DNA of 6,504 nt. It comes from Pseudomonadota bacterium (GTDB taxonomy: Bacteria > BMS3Abin14). Each line of letters opens with the position of its first letter. The stretch's first letter is position 1. The notes beneath the pieces were generated by a model. The model was given only the letters and a program-made list of their open reading frames with translations. It had not been told where the DNA came from and searched no databases. The stretch lies in assembly GCA_030636965.1 (NCBI GenBank), contig DAOVVW010000052.1:1-6504 (forward strand), written 5' to 3'. Made by a program: the position numbers and the translations under genes. Below are positions 5,144 to 6,504 of this stretch, one piece after another.

Positions 5144-6504
5144 CAGGTACCCACCTCCTCGTCTGACAGTGTGCGTATTATAACCGTGGTCTTTATCCGG
5201 GTTGTACGTCCGTCCTGGAACTTGATCTCTGTGTCAATCGGGACAGATTCGGTATCTGTGTACATGGCATCAATGACTTCCTTATATCTTTCGCTGATAA
5301 ACCCGCGCCTGACCTTCTGGGTTCTGGTCAGTTCGTCATCATCTGCGTCAAGTTCCTTATAGAGAAGTACGAACTTCTTCATGACCGAAGCTTTGTTGAT
5401 TCTGAACAGGTCACGGTTGACCTTTCGCGCCTCGGCCTCGATCATTTCATAGACTTCAGCCTTGGAAGAGAGGTCAGTGTAGGTTGTATAACTTATCCTG
5501 TTGTTCTCGGCCCACTTTCCCACAATTTCCATATCGATGTTTATTATCGCGGTGATAAAGGGCAGCTGATCACCTACGACCACAGCCTCCTTTATATAGG
5601 GGGAGAATTTGAGTTTGTTCTCAATGAACTGGGGTGAGAAATGCGTTCCGTCCGACATGGCCATCACGTCCTTGAGGCGGTCTATAACCACAAGGTGCCC
5701 GTCATCGGTAAAGTGCCCGGCGTCGCCTGAGTAAAGCCACTCGTCTATTAGTGTTGCAGCTGTTGAATCCTCATCTTTGTAGTAGCCCTTAAAAACGCTG
5801 GGGCTTTTCGAGAGTATCTCACCCTCATCCGATATCATGATCTCAGTCTCGGGGATGGGTTTGCCCACCGAATCAAAATTTATGTCACCGTCATGATGGA
5901 TGCAGGAAATGCCCGCGATCTCTGTCTGACCGTAGATCTGTTTCAGGTTTACACCAAGAGCGTGGAAGAAACGGAATGTATCTGGCCCCAGGGCAGCCCC
6001 GCCGGTGGAGGCAGACCGGAGTTTTGAAAAACCAAGTCGATCCTTGAGCGATCTGAATGCGCCCAAATAGGCCATCAGGTACTGGAGCTTGAGCCATAGC
6101 GAGGGCTCCCTCTTTTCGAACCTGCAGTCGGCCATCTTGTACCCTATGGGCATCGCTTTGTTGAATATAAGCCGCTTCACAGGGGTGGCATCCATTACCC
6201 GGACCTGAACCGATGCAGCCAGATTCTCCCAGATCCGCGGTGGCGAAAACATTACGTTGGGTCCTATCTCACGCATGTCTTCCTGAACCGTCTCCGGCTC
6301 CTCTGGGAAGTTAACTGTGAATCCAACCAGAAGAGCGCTGGCAAGGCACATCATCTGTTCACCGATCCACGGCAGGGGCAGAAAGGAAACGAATTCGTCG
6401 TTGAGGAACTTGGGATCCACCTTTATAAGATTGCTGGCCATCTTAAGCAAATTGGTGTGGGTGAGCATGGATCCCTTGGGAAGGCCAGTTGTACCGGACG
6501 TGTA
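5143..6504 (-). CDS. AMP-forming acyl-CoA ligase (long-chain-type acyl-CoA synthetase), lacks N-terminus at right edge
   Basis: An adenylate-forming enzyme that would activate a carboxylic acid to an acyl-AMP and then an acyl-CoA. The frame is open to base 6504, so the 453 residues seen are the C-terminal part; families of this type run about 600 or more, so roughly 150-200 residues are missing. Numbering from the window edge, it starts on the ATP-binding loop YTSGTTGLPKGS (1-12). It continues with TGGAALGP (167-174), YGQTEIAG (191-198), the YSGDAG motif with ribose-binding Asp261, the hinge VIDRLKD (273-279, Arg276), and ends its catalytic part with the LTRTQKVRR motif, where Lys397 is the expected adenylation lysine. 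All expected catalytic residues in the visible part are intact. After it lie about 50 further residues (DTESVPIDTEIKFQDGRTTR and onward) beyond the usual end. The stop overlaps the LivH-type start by one base. The Met at 6468 is internal, not the start. Substrate cannot be read from sequence; the coupling to an importer suggests an imported acid. Confidence 0.93.
   Translation of the reverse strand, partial: YTSGTTGLPKGSMLTHTNLLKMASNLIKVDPKFLNDEFVSFLPLPWIGEQMMCLASALLVGFTVNFPEEPETVQEDMREIGPNVMFSPPRIWENLAASVQVRVMDATPVKRLIFNKAMPIGYKMADCRFEKREPSLWLKLQYLMAYLGAFRSLKDRLGFSKLRSASTGGAALGPDTFRFFHALGVNLKQIYGQTEIAGISCIHHDGDINFDSVGKPIPETEIMISDEGEILSKSPSVFKGYYKDEDSTAATLIDEWLYSGDAGHFTDDGHLVVIDRLKDVMAMSDGTHFSPQFIENKLKFSPYIKEAVVVGDQLPFITAIINIDMEIVGKWAENNRISYTTYTDLSSKAEVYEMIEAEARKVNRDLFRINKASVMKKFVLLYKELDADDDELTRTQKVRRGFISERYKEVIDAMYTDTESVPIDTEIKFQDGRTTRIKTTVIIRTLSDEEVGT
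5151..5160 (-). promoter_or_regulatory. Shine-Dalgarno for the LivH-type permease inside the ligase 3' end
   Basis: GAGGAGGTGG on the minus strand is a near-complete anti-SD match, 10 bases before the ATG that overlaps the ligase TGA (TGATG at 5145-5141). This supports the 5143 start and translational coupling or reinitiation. Confidence 0.75.

Noticed and set aside
5143..6468. Treating Met at 6468 as the start of the ligase
   Set aside because: The frame continues upstream to the window edge and encodes YTSGTTGLPKGS, the conserved ATP-binding motif. The Met is therefore internal and the gene is truncated by the window.

Overview
The window reads almost entirely on the minus strand and carries most of a branched-chain amino-acid-type (Liv/HAAT family) ABC importer linked to an acyl-CoA ligase. 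Base composition is balanced. The gene set and order (acyl-CoA ligase, LivH-like permease, LivM-like permease with a Cys-containing N-terminus, substrate-binding lipoprotein, LivF-like ATPase with a basic tail) resemble clusters common in Desulfobacterota and other former Deltaproteobacteria. That assignment is an inference from gene content, not a proven taxonomy. The two lipoprotein signals and the SD-type ribosome binding sites fit a Gram-negative bacterium.

Layout in the direction of transcription (right to left): an AMP-forming acyl-CoA ligase runs in from beyond the right edge, cut exactly at its ATP-binding motif (6504-5143). It is followed with a 1-base TGATG overlap by the LivH-type permease (5143-4250), then after 4 bases by the LivM-type permease (4245-3178). 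A 113-base gap with an AT-rich promoter-like block and a small hairpin leads to the periplasmic binding lipoprotein (3064-1847), which has a perfect Shine-Dalgarno sequence. A strong intrinsic terminator (1796-1845) follows it. After about 155 bases comes the LivF-type ATPase (1691-855), followed by a second intrinsic terminator (796-818). Beyond it is a repeat-bearing spacer. At the left edge is the start of an unrelated gene (594 to beyond base 1) coding for a secreted beta-propeller lipoprotein; it has no stop inside the window.

How the genes work together: the binding protein should capture a substrate in the periplasm and deliver it to the LivH/LivM channel, driven by LivF and a partner LivG-type ATPase. 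No livG is present here; it probably lies upstream of the ligase or elsewhere. The translationally coupled ligase suggests that the imported compound may be a carboxylic acid (fatty, aromatic or branched-chain) activated to its CoA thioester on entry, rather than simply an amino acid. The promoter-like block and terminator around the binding-protein gene suggest that it is expressed separately, and probably more strongly, than its neighbours.

I found no CRISPR array, tRNA, rRNA, transposase or phage gene. The least ordinary parts are the ligase/transporter fusion of functions, the expression punctuation around the binding protein, and the inverted and tandem repeats at 619-850.
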